From NCBI RefSeq assembly GCF_004366795.1, contig NZ_SORF01000005.1, positions 124,001 to 188,000 of the forward strand: a stretch of 64,000 bases of DNA. The letters are read 5' to 3'. Below the pieces are notes generated by a model. It was given only the letters and a program-made list of their open reading frames with translations, did not search any database and was not told where the DNA came from. Numbering within the stretch: the stretch's first letter is position 1; every line of letters begins with the position of its first letter. Origin of the DNA: Alicyclobacillus sacchari (lineage in GTDB: Bacteria; Bacillota; Bacilli; Alicyclobacillales; Alicyclobacillaceae). Shown here piece by piece: positions 63,251 through 64,000 of this stretch. The position numbers and the translations under genes were made by a program.

Positions 63251-64000
63251 GATGTCAACCTCCCGTTTACACTCGCCGTTGTGGCATGATGCTCGTCGTC
63301 CGCAGACGTCAGTTGCTCGACGAAGTGCCCTTGTTGCACACCCGAGCCCGTTTCCGCGACGCGCACACGAATCAGTTCGCCCACCAGCGATTCGAGGGGC
63401 ATGCCCTCTGGTGCGCGAAACGCCACGCGCAGGTAGTTCCCGGCATAGCCGACGAGCATGCGCCCTTTCTCCGGATGTGCCGCAAACGCCCGCCGCGTCT
63501 CTTCGTCTGCCGAAATCACCGGAGACTCTGCGATGACGTCGAGATGGCGCCCGACAAACCGACTTGCATACGCCTCTGCGAGGCGCTCGGACAGTTCGAT
63601 CATGCGTGTCACGCGGCCGTGTTTCACGTCTTCCGCAACCTGATCGCCAAACTTTGCCGCCGCTGTCCCCCGCCGCTGTGAATATGGAAAGACGTGGATC
63701 TGTGAGAAGCACTGCTCCTCGACGAAGGCGTAAGTGTTCTCGAAGTCGTCGTCGGTCTCGCCCGGAAATCCAACGATGACGTCGCTGGTGATGGCGAGAT
63801 CGGGTAATGCTCTGCGCAGTTGTTCGAGCTTTGCCGCATATTCGGCGACAGTATAATGGCGGTGCATGCGGCGCAGCACAGCGTCGCTGCCAGCTTGCAA
63901 CGGAATATGCAAATGATTCACCACTTTTTGCGAGCGGCCAAGCACATCGATGACGTGATCGTCGATCTCGCTCGCCTCAATCGAACTGATACGAATGCGA
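63247..64000 (-). CDS. mtaB: MtaB-type tRNA methylthiotransferase (partial, cut by right edge)
   Basis: The C-terminal about 250 residues of a radical-SAM methylthiotransferase that converts t6A37 to ms2t6A37. Visible are SSIEASEID, HLHIPLQAGSD, ITSDVIVGFPGETDDDF, FPYSQRRGTAAA and a TRAM domain after about ELIRVRV. The N-terminal cluster motifs lie outside. It overlaps the Nudix-DeoC start by four bases. Confidence 0.92.
   Translation of the reverse strand, partial: RIRISSIEASEIDDHVIDVLGRSQKVVNHLHIPLQAGSDAVLRRMHRHYTVAEYAAKLEQLRRALPDLAITSDVIVGFPGETDDDFENTYAFVEEQCFSQIHVFPYSQRRGTAAAKFGDQVAEDVKHGRVTRMIELSERLAEAYASRFVGRHLDVIAESPVISADEETRRAFAAHPEKGRMLVGYAGNYLRVAFRAPEGMPLESLVGELIRVRVAETGSGVQQGHFVEQLTSADDEHHATTASVNGRLTS

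Noticed and set aside
1-64000. CRISPR arrays, tRNA genes, transposases, prophage
   Set aside because: Looked for spaced repeats, tRNA T-loop patterns and transposase or phage motifs; found none that I could support.

Overview
The window reads as chromosome of an aerobic, endospore-forming Firmicute, most likely Alicyclobacillaceae or a close relative. Support: an alpha/beta small acid-soluble spore protein, a GerA germinant receptor, YqfC/YqfD, a Spo0E-like phosphatase and a PAS sensor kinase of sporulation type; the Bacillales-like blocks mtaB-yqeW-rpsU-yqeY-yqfC-yqfD-phoH-pgpH-ybeY-dgkA-era-yqzL-recO and dnaG-sigA-trmK-yqfO-rnpB; moderately GC-rich sequence (by eye); strong GGAGG ribosome binding sites and frequent GTG/TTG starts. 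Oxygen use is implied by BluB, a hemerythrin-like protein and an oxidase subunit IV-like protein. The genus is inference.

Layout. 1-4.7 kb: DMT permease (cut by the left edge), hemerythrin-like protein, a Nif3-like protein, and a divergent pair made of a methionine aminopeptidase-GNAT fusion and a C-terminally extended peptide deformylase. 4.7-8.1 kb: TPP riboswitch and tenA-thiD-thiM-thiE (thiamin salvage). 8.2-10.4 kb: MarR regulator with a 14-TM drug exporter. 10.5-19 kb: AIM24-like protein plus a CobC-like phosphatase, then a cobalamin locus on the minus strand: cobT-bluB fusion and pduO, then a cobalamin riboswitch with its own promoter driving btuF-btuC-btuD-cobU-cobS. 19-21.4 kb: HxlR regulator, queD-queE (7-deazaguanine pathway), haloacid dehalogenase-like gene. 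21.4-31.8 kb: SASP, Ppx/GppA, lgt, Spo0E-like, metA, Cys-rich copper-storage-like protein, an ABC exporter, a PiT-family permease, panD, SGNH hydrolase.

32-36.3 kb: metal-binding HMA protein and a gerAA-gerAC-gerAB operon behind a good SigG-type promoter. 36.3-46 kb: aldo/keto reductase, a 57-residue orphan, glpX, oxidase subunit IV-like plus DUF1284 pair, PAS kinase, NamA/YqjM ene-reductase, a two-component system and a DUF2231 membrane protein. 46-52.1 kb: rnpB with a clear promoter, Nif3/YqfO, trmK, a DUF218 protein, sigA, dnaG. 52.4-64 kb: recO, yqzL (51 residues), era, dgkA, ybeY, pgpH, phoH, yqfD, yqfC, yqeY, rpsU, divergent yqeW, a Nudix-DeoC fusion and mtaB (cut by the right edge).

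Most genes are housekeeping or spore-related. The unusual content lies in three two-domain fusions (MetAP-GNAT, CobT-BluB, Nudix-DeoC), a Cys-rich protein with a long N-terminal extension, and several regulatory sites readable from sequence: two riboswitches, an operator over a MarR promoter and SigG-like promoters. I saw no CRISPR array, prophage, insertion sequence or tRNA gene, and no clearly foreign island.
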